From positions 1 through 35,291 of the forward strand of contig CAMCJI010000013.1 of the NCBI GenBank assembly GCA_945874805.1: a DNA stretch of 35,291 nucleotides. Reading direction: 5' to 3'. The stretch is from Asaia bogorensis (GTDB lineage Bacteria > Pseudomonadota > Alphaproteobacteria > Acetobacterales > Acetobacteraceae). The stretch's first letter is position 1. Each line of letters opens with the position of its first letter. The notes below the pieces were generated by a model. It did not search any database, was not told where the DNA came from, and saw only the letters and a list, made by a program, of their open reading frames with translations. The position numbers and the translations under genes were made by a program. Shown here piece by piece: positions 26,188 to 34,032 of the stretch.

Positions 26188-28383
26188 ATGACAACGCAGC
26201 CCTGGTACCGCACTGCCCTGCGCTGGGGTCAGACCAACCTCGTCGAGGCCGATCCCGCCCGCTACGATGCCGCCTGGTGGCGCGCGCAGTGGCGGCGGAC
26301 GAACGTCCAGGGCGTCATCGTCAATGCCGGCGGCATCGTCGCCTACTACCCCTCCGAGATGCCGCTGCACTACCGCGCCCTCACGCTGGGCGATCGCGAC
26401 CTGTTCGGCGAGATCGTCGCCGCCGCGCGGGAGGAGGGGCTGCGGGTGATCGCGCGGATGGACTCCAACCGCGTCGCCGAGGATTTCTACCGCGCGCATC
26501 CCGACTGGATCGCCGTCGATGTCGAAGGCAAGCCGTTCCGCCAGGCCGACAAATACGTCACCTGCATCAACTCGCCCTATTACAGCGACTACCTGCCACG
26601 GGTGATGGAGGAGGTGATCCGCCGCTACCAGCCCGATGGCTTTTCCGACAACTCCTGGCCCGGCATGTCGCGCGAGCGCATCTGCCACTGCACCAACTGC
26701 GCCACCGCCTTTCGGGCGAAGACCGGCCTCGCTTTGCCGCGCAAGGCAGACTGGGGCAGCGAGACCTACCGCCTGTGGATACGATGGAACTACGACCTGC
26801 GCACCGCGCTCTGGGAACAGAACAACCGCATCACCCAGGCAGCCGGCGGAGCGGACTGCGTCTGGAGCGGCATGATCAGCGGCGACGTGCTCAGCAACGG
26901 CCAGCGCTTCATCGACCTCAAGGCGATCCTGGCACGCACCCCCATCATCATGCTCGACCATCAGCGCCGCAGCGGCATCGACGGATTCGAGCAGAACACC
27001 GAAGCCGGCAAGCGTCTGCACGGCCTGATCGGCTGGGACGCGCTGATCCCCGAGAGCATGCCGCAATATCAGCTCGGCGCCCCCTCCTTCCGGGTGGCCA
27101 GCATGCAGCCGGCGGAGGTCCGTCTGTGGTCCTCGGCCGCCTTCGCCGGCGGCATCCAGCCCTGGTGGCATCATATCGGCGCGATGCATGAGGATCGCCG
27201 GCAATACACCACCGCCGCCCCGATCTTCGCCTGGCATGCGGCCAACCAGGACGTGCTGGGCAACCGCGTGCCGCAGGCCGATGTCGGCGTGGTCTGGTCG
27301 CAGGAAAACCACGACTACCACGGCCAGGGCGACGCCCAGGACGCGACGATGCACCCCTATCGCGGCGTGCTGAAGGCGCTGGACAAGGCGGGCATCGATT
27401 TCCTGCCGGTGCATGCCGACGATATCGCCGCCGCGACGGGACGCTTCGGCGTGCTGATCCTGCCCAACCTCGGCGTGATGTCCGATGCCCAGGTGACGGC
27501 GTTGCGCGGCTTCGTCGCCGCCGGCGGCTCGGTGATCGCCACCGGCGATACCAGCATCCTCGGCGAATTCGGCGCCCCACGCAGCGACTTCGCCCTCGGC
27601 GACCTGTTCGGCGTGCACCGCAAGCGCGGCGACCGCGGCAGCCAGGCGCCGATCGATGCCAATATCGAACTCTACAACCGCCACACCTATCTGCGCCTCA
27701 GCCCCGAACTGCGCGCCGGCGTCGATGGCCCGCAGGACGCCACTGCCCCCGCGGCCACCGGCACGCGCCACCCGGTGCTGGCCGGTCTGGAGCAGGCCGA
27801 CGTGATCCCCTTCGGTGGCTTCCTCGGCAACGTCAGCGTCGATCCGGGTGTCGAGGTGCTGGCGACCTTTGTGCCGGAATTTCCGATCTTTCCGCCCGAG
27901 ACCTCGTGGATGCGCGAACCGAAGACCGACATCGTGGCAATCACCCAGCGCACGGCCGCGTCCGGCGCGAAGCTCGTCTGGTTCGCCGCCGACATCGACC
28001 GCTGCTTCGCCCGCGACGACAACGGCGAGCACGGCATGATGATCGCCAACGCCGTGCGATGGATGCTGGATGGGCGGCTGGCGGTGTCGCTCACGGGGGC
28101 GCGCAGCTGCATCAGCCCGAGCCTGTACCGTCAGGGCAGCCGCCAGATCCTGCACCTGAACAACCGTATCCAGACCTCCCGCGTGCCCGGCCGCATGGCG
28201 GAGCTGATCCCCATCGGCCCCGTCACCGTGCGGCTGCGCATCGATGGCACAGCCACGCCGCCAGCCGAGGTAGCCCTGCGCGTCGCCGGCATCCGCGTGC
28301 CCGCCCATATGGAGGGCGGCGCGCTTGTCTTCGACGTCCCCGAAATCCTCGACCACGAAGTCGTGGTGGCCGATTGGGGATGA
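26188..28383 (+). CDS. Cytoplasmic glycoside-hydrolase-like protein (GHL6 plus beta-galactosidase-trimerisation-like domain)
   Basis: 731 residues. No signal peptide. The N-terminal TIM-barrel-like part (about 1-340) has TNVQGVIVNAGGIVAYYPSE, ARMDSNRVAEDFYRAHPDW, a DGFSDNSWPG segment (150-159, D154 a possible catalytic acid) and a Cys cluster C166-x-C168-x2-C171 in RICHCTNCATAF. This pattern is typical of the hypothetical glycosyl hydrolase 6 (GHL6) group. A middle Rossmann-like part (about 370-480, FGVLILPNLGVMSDAQVTAL, GFVAAGGSVIATGDTS) resembles the GH42 trimerisation domain, followed by a beta-rich C-terminus. Substrate unknown. The gene has its own operator and promoter, good RBS, and ends 2 bases before a converging amidohydrolase. 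The family assignment comes from motif memory and could be refined to another alpha-amylase-clan group. Confidence 0.78.
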   Translation: MTTQPWYRTALRWGQTNLVEADPARYDAAWWRAQWRRTNVQGVIVNAGGIVAYYPSEMPLHYRALTLGDRDLFGEIVAAAREEGLRVIARMDSNRVAEDFYRAHPDWIAVDVEGKPFRQADKYVTCINSPYYSDYLPRVMEEVIRRYQPDGFSDNSWPGMSRERICHCTNCATAFRAKTGLALPRKADWGSETYRLWIRWNYDLRTALWEQNNRITQAAGGADCVWSGMISGDVLSNGQRFIDLKAILARTPIIMLDHQRRSGIDGFEQNTEAGKRLHGLIGWDALIPESMPQYQLGAPSFRVASMQPAEVRLWSSAAFAGGIQPWWHHIGAMHEDRRQYTTAAPIFAWHAANQDVLGNRVPQADVGVVWSQENHDYHGQGDAQDATMHPYRGVLKALDKAGIDFLPVHADDIAAATGRFGVLILPNLGVMSDAQVTALRGFVAAGGSVIATGDTSILGEFGAPRSDFALGDLFGVHRKRGDRGSQAPIDANIELYNRHTYLRLSPELRAGVDGPQDATAPAATGTRHPVLAGLEQADVIPFGGFLGNVSVDPGVEVLATFVPEFPIFPPETSWMREPKTDIVAITQRTAASGAKLVWFAADIDRCFARDDNGEHGMMIANAVRWMLDGRLAVSLTGARSCISPSLYRQGSRQILHLNNRIQTSRVPGRMAELIPIGPVTVRLRIDGTATPPAEVALRVAGIRVPAHMEGGALVFDVPEILDHEVVVADWG

Positions 28384-28385
28384 GG

Positions 28386-29495
28386 TTACGCCCGGGTGTA
28401 GAGCGCCCGGGCATTCCCCGCGAAGAAGGCCTGCCGCTCGGCCGGGTTCGCCTTGATCGGCAGGCAGGTCGCGGGGTCGTCGTAGTCCCAATGCGGATAG
28501 TCGGTGGCGAAGATCAGCCGGTCCCAGCCGATCCACTCCATCGTGTCGCGCAGATGCGCGGCGGTGACGGGCTCCTCCATCGGCTGGGTGGTCAGCCAGA
28601 CATGGTCGCGGATGTATTCGCTCGGCCGGCGCTTGAGGTGCGGCACCTCGGCGTGCAGCGTCTCGAACGCCCTATCCATCCGCCAGGCCAGCGACGGCAG
28701 CCAGGCGAAGCCGGCCTCGATCAGCACCAGCTTCAGGTCCGGGATGGCGGCGAACACGCCCTCCATCACGAAGCTGGTCAGCATCGACTGGCAGGACTGC
28801 GAATGGCCGATCATGTCCTCGATGTAGAAGCTCGGCCACCCCGTCGAGGTCACCGGCTGCCCGCCATTGCCGAAGGCATGCACGCCCACCGGCAGCCCGG
28901 CGCGCGCGGCGGCCTCGTAGATCGGCCAGTAGCGCCGGCTGCCCAGCGGCTGCATCGTCCGACTGAGCAGCAGTATCTGGGCGATGTCCGGATGCCCCGC
29001 CCACCGCTCGATCTCGGCGACCGAGGCGGCGGGGTCCTCGTAAGGCACAACCAGCGAGGCCTTCAGCCGCGGTTCCGGCTGCGTCCATTCCGCCACCTGC
29101 CAGTCGTTCAGCGCGCGGGCGACGGCGACCGACAGCTCGATATTGGCAAAGCCGCCGGGATGCGGGCGGATCATGTTGAGGATGCCGAGCGTGATGTTGC
29201 AGCTGTCCAGCAGATGCGAGCGCATGAAGTCCAGATCGCTCCCCGGCCTGCCACCGCCCGGCGGCCAGGCGTCCCGCCGCGAGGCGTCCGGCTGGCCCTT
29301 GGGGTATTGCGGGCCGGAGGCATTGCCCTGCCGCGCCCGCTGGCCGAACAGCTCCAGGTGATCCACCCAGCGCTTTTCCAGGTATTTGTGGATCATCTTG
29401 AAGGATTTCGGGCTGTGGTGGATATCGCCGTCGGCGATCTCCATCCGGCTCGCCGCGGCGGTGGCCAAAGCGGGGTCGCGGACCTCGACATTCAT
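28386..29495 (-). CDS. Amidohydrolase-family protein (Amidohydro_2, ACMSD/decarboxylase-like), copy 1
   Basis: 369 residues from ATG 29495 (MNVEVRDPALATAAASRMEI). The first strand is IADGDIHHSPKS, giving D24-x-H26 where classic members have H-x-H. The strand-5 His is in LPVGVHAFG, and the strand-8 Asp in LIFATDYPHWDYDDP. The set fits the metal-dependent decarboxylase/hydratase subgroup of the amidohydrolase superfamily (ACMSD, LigW, gamma-resorcylate decarboxylase, 4-oxalomesaconate hydratase) rather than urease-like hydrolases. Strong similarity to the divergent copy 2 runs through SVAVARALNDWQVAEW, RRYWPIYEAAARAGLPVGVH, GWPSFYIEDMIGHSQS and TSFVMEGVFAAIPDLKLVLI. Substrate unknown. Confidence 0.87.
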   Translation of the reverse strand: MNVEVRDPALATAAASRMEIADGDIHHSPKSFKMIHKYLEKRWVDHLELFGQRARQGNASGPQYPKGQPDASRRDAWPPGGGRPGSDLDFMRSHLLDSCNITLGILNMIRPHPGGFANIELSVAVARALNDWQVAEWTQPEPRLKASLVVPYEDPAASVAEIERWAGHPDIAQILLLSRTMQPLGSRRYWPIYEAAARAGLPVGVHAFGNGGQPVTSTGWPSFYIEDMIGHSQSCQSMLTSFVMEGVFAAIPDLKLVLIEAGFAWLPSLAWRMDRAFETLHAEVPHLKRRPSEYIRDHVWLTTQPMEEPVTAAHLRDTMEWIGWDRLIFATDYPHWDYDDPATCLPIKANPAERQAFFAGNARALYTRA

Positions 29496-29598
29496 GGCAG
29501 TCTTCTCCGGTGCACAGCAACGCTGCGCAGACCTGACCATACTTGCCCGGGCGCTGGCAACGCCGTCTAGTTGTGATCAAGAGAATGGGGACAGAGGC

Positions 29599-30666
29599 AT
29601 GCGCGTACCGCACGGGGCCATCGACTGCGATCTGCATCCGGCGGTGCCGAACCTGCAGGCCCTGCTGCCCTATCTGGACGAATACTGGCGGGAGATCGTG
29701 CTGCTGCGCGGCATGGATGAGCTGAATTCGATCAGCTTCCCGCTCTCCGCCCCCTCCGCCGCCCGGGCGGACTGGCGGCCGGCGCAGGGCAAGCCGGGGG
29801 CCAGCCTCGCCGCGATGCAGGCCCAGGCGCTCGACCCCTTCGCGCTCAGCCACGCCATCCTCAACCCGCTCTACGGGGTGCAACTGCTGCACAGCGAAGA
29901 CATGGCCGCCGCCTTCGCCCGTGCGGTGAACGACTGGGTGCGCGCGGAATGGCTCGACCGCGACCCCCGCCTGCGCGCCTCCATCGTCATCCCCACCCAG
30001 AACCCGGACATGGCGGTGGACGAGATCGAACGCTGTGCGGCCGACCCGCGCTTCGTGCAGGTGCTGATGCTCGCCGGGGCGGATATGCCGCTGGGCAAGC
30101 GCTTCTACTGGCCGATCTACCGCGCCGCCGAACGCTTGGGCCTGCCGATCGGCATTCATGCCGGTTCCAGCTACCACAACCCGCCGACGGCCGTCGGCTG
30201 GCCGACCTATTTCATCGAGGATCAGGTCGCCCAGGCGCAGAGCTTCCAGACCCAGCTGACCAGCCTCATCTGCGAGGGGGTGTTCACCAAATTCCCCAAG
30301 TTGGTGGTGGTCATGCTGGAATCCGGCTTCACCTGGCTGCCGGCGCATCTATGGCGGCTGACAAAATACTGGCGCGGCCTGCGCATGGAGATCCCCTGGG
30401 TGGACCGTACGCCCGACGAGATCGTACGGACCAACATCCGCTTCTCCCTGCAACCGGTGGACGCGCCGGCGACCGGCGGCGCGCTGGAGCGCATCTTCGA
30501 GCACATGGACAGCGACGAGCTGGTCCTGTTCTCCACCGACTACCCGCACCCGAACTTTCAGGGCCTGGACGCGCTGCCGGACAGCCTCTCGCCGGCGCTT
30601 GCCGCCAAGATCGCGGTGGCCAATCCGCTGGCCACCTACAGCCGCCTCACCCCTCCCGCGGGGTGA
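29599..30666 (+). CDS. Amidohydrolase-family protein (Amidohydro_2), copy 2
   Basis: 355 residues from ATG 29599 (MRVPHGAIDCDLHPAVPNLQ); the frame reaches further left but that part is antisense of copy 1. D11-x-H13 replaces the usual H-x-H. The other metal-site pieces are GLPIGIHAGSS (strand 5) and LVLFSTDYPHPNF (strand 8). It is a divergent paralogue of copy 1, aligning in order over ARAVNDWVRAEW, KRFYWPIYRAAERLGLPIGI, VGWPTYFIEDQVAQAQSFQ, TSLICEGVFTKFPKLVVVML and FSLQPVDAPATGGALERIFE. The two may form a hetero-oligomer or act on successive intermediates. It overlaps the converging M20 gene by 20 bases at the 3' end. Confidence 0.87.
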   Translation: MRVPHGAIDCDLHPAVPNLQALLPYLDEYWREIVLLRGMDELNSISFPLSAPSAARADWRPAQGKPGASLAAMQAQALDPFALSHAILNPLYGVQLLHSEDMAAAFARAVNDWVRAEWLDRDPRLRASIVIPTQNPDMAVDEIERCAADPRFVQVLMLAGADMPLGKRFYWPIYRAAERLGLPIGIHAGSSYHNPPTAVGWPTYFIEDQVAQAQSFQTQLTSLICEGVFTKFPKLVVVMLESGFTWLPAHLWRLTKYWRGLRMEIPWVDRTPDEIVRTNIRFSLQPVDAPATGGALERIFEHMDSDELVLFSTDYPHPNFQGLDALPDSLSPALAAKIAVANPLATYSRLTPPAG

Positions 30667-32047
30667 AGTCGGCGGCGGAGAGCTGACCCAGCGCGCTCAG
30701 CAGCATCGGCCAAGTGCGCAAGCCCTCGTCGAAGGAGCTGAGGCGGAAGAACTCGTTGGGGGCGTGAACGTCCTCATCGGGCATGGCCAGGCCGAACATC
30801 ATCGACTCCATCCCCAGCATCTCCTTGAAGATGGCGGTGATCGGCAGGGTGCCGCCGGCGCGGCCGGCATAGGCACGCTGGCCGTGCACCTCTTCCAGCA
30901 CGCGCAGGGCGGCGCGGAGCATGGGGTGCTCCTCATCCAGCGTCGCCGCCGGGGTGCCGCCGCGCTCCGCGCTGAGTGTCAGCTGCACGCCGGGGGCGAT
31001 ATGCGCCTGCAGATGGGCGCGCAGGCGGGCTTGCGCGTGGGACGGGTCCATGCCCGGCGCCAGGCGCATGGTGATCTTGGCGTGCGCCTCGGCGGGCAGC
31101 ACCGTCTTGCCGCCGGCGCCGGTGTAGCCGCCCCACATGCCGTTGACCTCAATGGTCGGGCGCAGGGTGGTGCGTTCGCGCACCGTGTCGGCCGGGTCGC
31201 CCCAGGGCAGCCCGCCGAAGCTTTCGTACCACGCCGCCTCGTCGAACGGCAGAGCCGCGGCGGCGGCGCGCATGGCGTTGGTCAGCGGCTTGGCGTCATC
31301 GCCGAAGCCGGCAACGAGGATGCGCCCCTGGTCGTCATGCAGGGAGGCGATCAGCGCCGCCATCTCACGCAGGGCGTTGCGTGCGGCCCCGCCGTAGCGG
31401 CCGGAATGCCCGTCCTTGTTGGCCGTCCGCAGGGTCAATTCCAAGCCGGTGATGCCCCGCCCGCCCACGCCGACGGTGGGCACATCGGTGCTGAGCCGGC
31501 CCCCGTCGGCGGAGAGCAGGGCATCGGCGGCCAGCTTGTCGCGATGGCGGGTGACGATGCCGCGCAGGCTGGGGCTGCCGCTCTCCTCCTCGCCCTCCAG
31601 AAACATCCGGATATTGACGGGGCAGCCGCCGGTCACCTTGAGGAAGGCCGCTACTGTTTCGATGGCAATGGTGGTCGAGCCCTTCACATCCGAGGCGCCA
31701 CGGCCATACAGCCGCCCGTCGATCTCCGTCGGCTCGAACGGCGGCGTGCGCCAAAGCTCGATCGGGTCGGCCGGCTGCACGTCGTAATGGCCGTAGATCA
31801 CCAGCGTCGGCTTGCCCGGCGCGCCGTTCCAGGCGGCATAGACCGCCGGCTGGCCGTCGCTTTCCAGCAGTTGCACATCGTCCAGCCCGGCCTCGCGCAG
31901 CCGCGCCAGAAGGAAGGCGCGCGCCTCGTCCATATGCGGCGCGAAGGCGGGGTCGGTGGAGACGCTGGGAATGCGCAGCAGCGCCTTCAGGCGCTCCAGA
32001 ATGGCCGGGCGCTCCTGCGCGAGATAGGCGATGACAGCGTCGGACAT
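30647..32047 (-). CDS. M20-family dipeptidase
   Basis: 466 residues from ATG 32047 (MSDAVIAYLAQERPAILERL); the longer frame above overlaps the upstream gene and lacks family similarity. Metal ligands and catalytic residues are all visible: YGHYDVQPADP (His and catalytic Asp), RGASDVKGS (bridging Asp), EGEEESGSPS (catalytic Glu and ligand Glu), DGHSGRYGG in the dimerisation lid, and the C-terminal VHAPNEFF His. Length and the YGHYDVQPADPIELW motif match the PepV/CNDP-like M20 dipeptidases, which are di-zinc or manganese cytoplasmic enzymes releasing amino acids from dipeptides or N-acyl amino acids. It follows the maleate-isomerase-family gene with 17 bases between and is probably its operon partner. 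Confidence 0.92.
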   Translation of the reverse strand: MSDAVIAYLAQERPAILERLKALLRIPSVSTDPAFAPHMDEARAFLLARLREAGLDDVQLLESDGQPAVYAAWNGAPGKPTLVIYGHYDVQPADPIELWRTPPFEPTEIDGRLYGRGASDVKGSTTIAIETVAAFLKVTGGCPVNIRMFLEGEEESGSPSLRGIVTRHRDKLAADALLSADGGRLSTDVPTVGVGGRGITGLELTLRTANKDGHSGRYGGAARNALREMAALIASLHDDQGRILVAGFGDDAKPLTNAMRAAAAALPFDEAAWYESFGGLPWGDPADTVRERTTLRPTIEVNGMWGGYTGAGGKTVLPAEAHAKITMRLAPGMDPSHAQARLRAHLQAHIAPGVQLTLSAERGGTPAATLDEEHPMLRAALRVLEEVHGQRAYAGRAGGTLPITAIFKEMLGMESMMFGLAMPDEDVHAPNEFFRLSSFDEGLRTWPMLLSALGQLSAADFTPREG

Positions 32048-32064
32048 GGCGGCTTCCCCCAGAG

Positions 32065-32853
32065 TTACAGGCGCAACAGGCTGCCATAGCCGGCGACGGG
32101 CGCATGCACGCCTGACAGCCGCAGGCAGTGCCACAGGCTCGCCTGATTGGCCGAGATCACCGGGCGCTTCAGGTCCTGCTCCAGCGCCTCGATGATCGCC
32201 ACGCAGCGAAACCCGGTGCCGGCGATCAGCACCCCATCGGCATCGGCGGGGCAGGCGGCACGGATCTGCGCATAGAGCGGCTCCACCTCCTGCGCGAAAC
32301 CCATGCCCTGCGGATACAACTCGCCCGGCGGCAGATCGCGCCACTTCCGGCCGGGATCGTAGCGCAGAGCGCCGGCGGGGGAGAGCCCGCGATCGGCATA
32401 GTACCCCACGGCGGCTTCGGCGAACGCCGCGTCGAACCAGGGCGGGATGACCAGGAACGGCCGGCGCACCCCTGAAGCGCGCAGCGCGGCCACACTGTCC
32501 AGCCCGTTGGTTGTGGGCGTCGTGCCAGGCGCGAGCACGCCAGCGAGGCTCTCCACCACCGCCTCATCCCACCCCGCCCCGCCCAGGATGCTGCTCGAAC
32601 TATGCCCCACCACCACCGCCGAGAGCGGCATGGCGGCGAACTGCCGGGCGCCGCGCATCAGGTCCTCGGCCAGATCGACGCCCACCCGCCCCTCCCGCCA
32701 TCCCGCCCAGGGCGCGCGGGCGGTCACCCGGGCCGCGTGGACCGACACATGCGGCGGGCACATCGCCCACCACTCGGCCTCCGGCACCGCCTCATTGCCG
32801 ACGATGAACAGGCCAATCCGCGCCTGCCAGCCCCAGTTGTCATTCTGTGCCAT
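32065..32853 (-). CDS. Asp/Glu racemase / maleate isomerase superfamily protein lacking both catalytic Cys
   Basis: 262 residues. The fold markers are ARIGLFIVGNEAVPEAEWW, the strand-turn VVVGHSSSSILGG (82-92), LAPGTTPTTNGLDSVAALRA, RRPFLVIPPWFDAAFAEAAV, and GVLIAGTGFRCVAIIEALEQ followed by RPVISANQASLWHCLRLSG. In maleate isomerase and arylmalonate decarboxylase-type enzymes the first turn reads A-C-T-S-x-S and the second S-C-T-N; here these are G-H-S-S-S-S and A-G-T-G. Both nucleophilic/acid-base Cys are therefore missing. I recall a subset with similar GF-TSSS and GNGFR motifs. A different chemistry, or ligand binding only, is likely. First gene of a two-gene operon with the M20 peptidase. 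Confidence 0.82.
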   Translation of the reverse strand: MAQNDNWGWQARIGLFIVGNEAVPEAEWWAMCPPHVSVHAARVTARAPWAGWREGRVGVDLAEDLMRGARQFAAMPLSAVVVGHSSSSILGGAGWDEAVVESLAGVLAPGTTPTTNGLDSVAALRASGVRRPFLVIPPWFDAAFAEAAVGYYADRGLSPAGALRYDPGRKWRDLPPGELYPQGMGFAQEVEPLYAQIRAACPADADGVLIAGTGFRCVAIIEALEQDLKRPVISANQASLWHCLRLSGVHAPVAGYGSLLRL

Positions 32854-32971
32854 CCGAACCCCCGCCTCAGACGCTCCGGCCTAACCGCAGGACCCCCGGC
32901 GGTCAATTCGCCCGGTTGGCCCGGCGCGGATTCTGGCCGAGGATGCGCCCCGGAAACCCAGGAAGCCCGCC

Positions 32972-33805
32972 ATGCCCGAGACGCCGGATTTCGCCCGCCC
33001 CATCAACCCCGCGCAGGACAGGGTGGTGATCACCGGCGCTGCCGGCGGCATCGGCACCGCGCTGCGTCGGGCGCTGGCCGGCCGGTTCCGCAATCTGCTG
33101 CTCACCGACCAGCGCATCCCCGCCGATGCTGCCGGCGAAAACTGGATCGCGGCGGACATCGCCGATCTCGGAGCCCTCGCCCGGGTCATGGCCGGCGCGG
33201 CCGCCGTCGTCCACCTCGCGGGCGCGGCAAATGACGACCTGGAGACGCTCTTCCGCGTCAACGCCCGCGGCATGTTCGACGTGTTCGAGGAAGCCCGGAT
33301 CGCCGGCGCCCGGCGCATCGTCTTCGCCAGCTCCAACCACGCGCACGGCTTCCAGCCGATCACCCACCCCGTCAGCCCCGACGAATCCGCCCGGCCCGAC
33401 GGCCACTACGGCGCACTGAAAGCCTACGGCGAGCTGATCCTGCGCAGCTATTTCGACCGCTACGCCATCCGCTCCGTCAGCCTGCGCATCGGCACCTACC
33501 AGCCCCACCCGATCGACCAGCGCTCGCTCGCCACCTGGCTCAGCCCCGCGGACATGGCCCAACTCGTCGAGCGGTCCCTGCTGCACCCCGACCCCGGCGC
33601 CCTCGTGGTCAACGCCTACTCCAACAACACCCGCCTGCGGGCCGCGCGCACCCACTGGGACTTCCTCGGCTACACCCCCACCGACGACGCCGAAGCCCAT
33701 CTGGAAACGATGCGCGCCACAGGCATCCCGGTCGACGCACCCTGGGAACTGGCAGCCCACGGCGGCGCCTTCGCCGTCAACCCGGACCTGCCGCGCCGGC
33801 GGTGA
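32972..33805 (+). CDS. NAD-dependent extended SDR, uronate dehydrogenase-like
   Basis: 277 residues; ATG preceded by AGGAAG (32960-32965). Rossmann motif TGAAGGIG (21-28), an acidic D46 at the end of strand 2 pointing to NAD, VVHLAGAA (79-86), FASSNHAHGF (118-127), and the catalytic Y146-x3-K150 in GHYGALKAYGE. The order RIVFASSNH, ARPDG-YG--K, YFD, LRIGTYQPHP, L-TWLSPADMAQLVE and FLGYTPTDDAEAH closely follows Agrobacterium uronate dehydrogenase, which oxidises glucuronate or galacturonate to the aldaric lactone. An assignment to sugar-acid oxidation fits the glycosidase-like gene and LacI regulator nearby, but a related sugar-epimerase function is not excluded. Converges on the MFS gene across the inverted-repeat element. 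Confidence 0.83.
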   Translation: MPETPDFARPINPAQDRVVITGAAGGIGTALRRALAGRFRNLLLTDQRIPADAAGENWIAADIADLGALARVMAGAAAVVHLAGAANDDLETLFRVNARGMFDVFEEARIAGARRIVFASSNHAHGFQPITHPVSPDESARPDGHYGALKAYGELILRSYFDRYAIRSVSLRIGTYQPHPIDQRSLATWLSPADMAQLVERSLLHPDPGALVVNAYSNNTRLRAARTHWDFLGYTPTDDAEAHLETMRATGIPVDAPWELAAHGGAFAVNPDLPRRR

Positions 33806-33829
33806 GCGCCTGAAGAGGAAGGCAAGAAT

Positions 33830-33853
33830 CTTCTTTTTGTGAACAAAAAGAAG
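33830..33853. terminator. Left-arm AT hairpin, possible bidirectional terminator
   Basis: CTTCTTTTTG (33830-33839) pairs with CAAAAAGAAG (33844-33853) around a 4-base loop, 25 bases after the uronate-dehydrogenase-like stop. The stem is AT-rich and the run of T lies within it, so it is not a textbook intrinsic terminator, but its position between convergent genes fits that role. Confidence 0.5.
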
Positions 33854-33920
33854 CAAAAAAACTTTGTCCGTTTTGTGCTGGCTTTAACGATGAGTAGGGT
33901 TTCTGACGTGGGTGGATTTT

Positions 33921-33970
33921 TTGGCTTCGCCGACCTTGCAAACCACTATCCGGTTTTGCGGCGAAGCCAA
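33921..33970. other. Central long stem-loop of the AT-rich element
   Basis: TTGGCTTCGCCG (33921-33932) is exactly complementary to CGGCGAAGCCAA (33959-33970). Within the loop, GCAAACC and GGTTTTGC can extend pairing with one bulged base. The structure is GC-rich, unlike the flanking arms, and could form a cruciform or an RNA hairpin. Confidence 0.6.
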
Positions 33971-33986
33971 GATCAGAAGTTTTTTG

Positions 33987-34008
33987 CTTCTTTTTTTCAA
34001 AAAAGAAG
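33987..34008. terminator. Right-arm AT hairpin, possible bidirectional terminator
   Basis: CTTCTTTTTT (33987-33996) pairs with AAAAAAGAAG (33999-34008); a slightly shorter stem with a 4-base loop is sterically realistic. It lies 25 bases from the MFS stop codon and mirrors the left-arm hairpin. Confidence 0.5.
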
Positions 34009-34032
34009 ACTCTTCCCTTCCCCTTGCCTTCC

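Noticed and set aside
25990-28536. 848-codon open frame antisense to the glycosidase-like gene
   Set aside because: It is longer than the sense gene, but its translation is low-complexity His/Asp/Gly/Val-rich with no recognisable domain. It runs through the regulator end and the operator region, and the sense frame has clear motifs and a good RBS. A GC-rich codon artefact.
30599-32089. 496-codon + strand frame opposite the M20 dipeptidase
   Set aside because: Antisense of a gene with all metal ligands; composition typical of a shadow frame.
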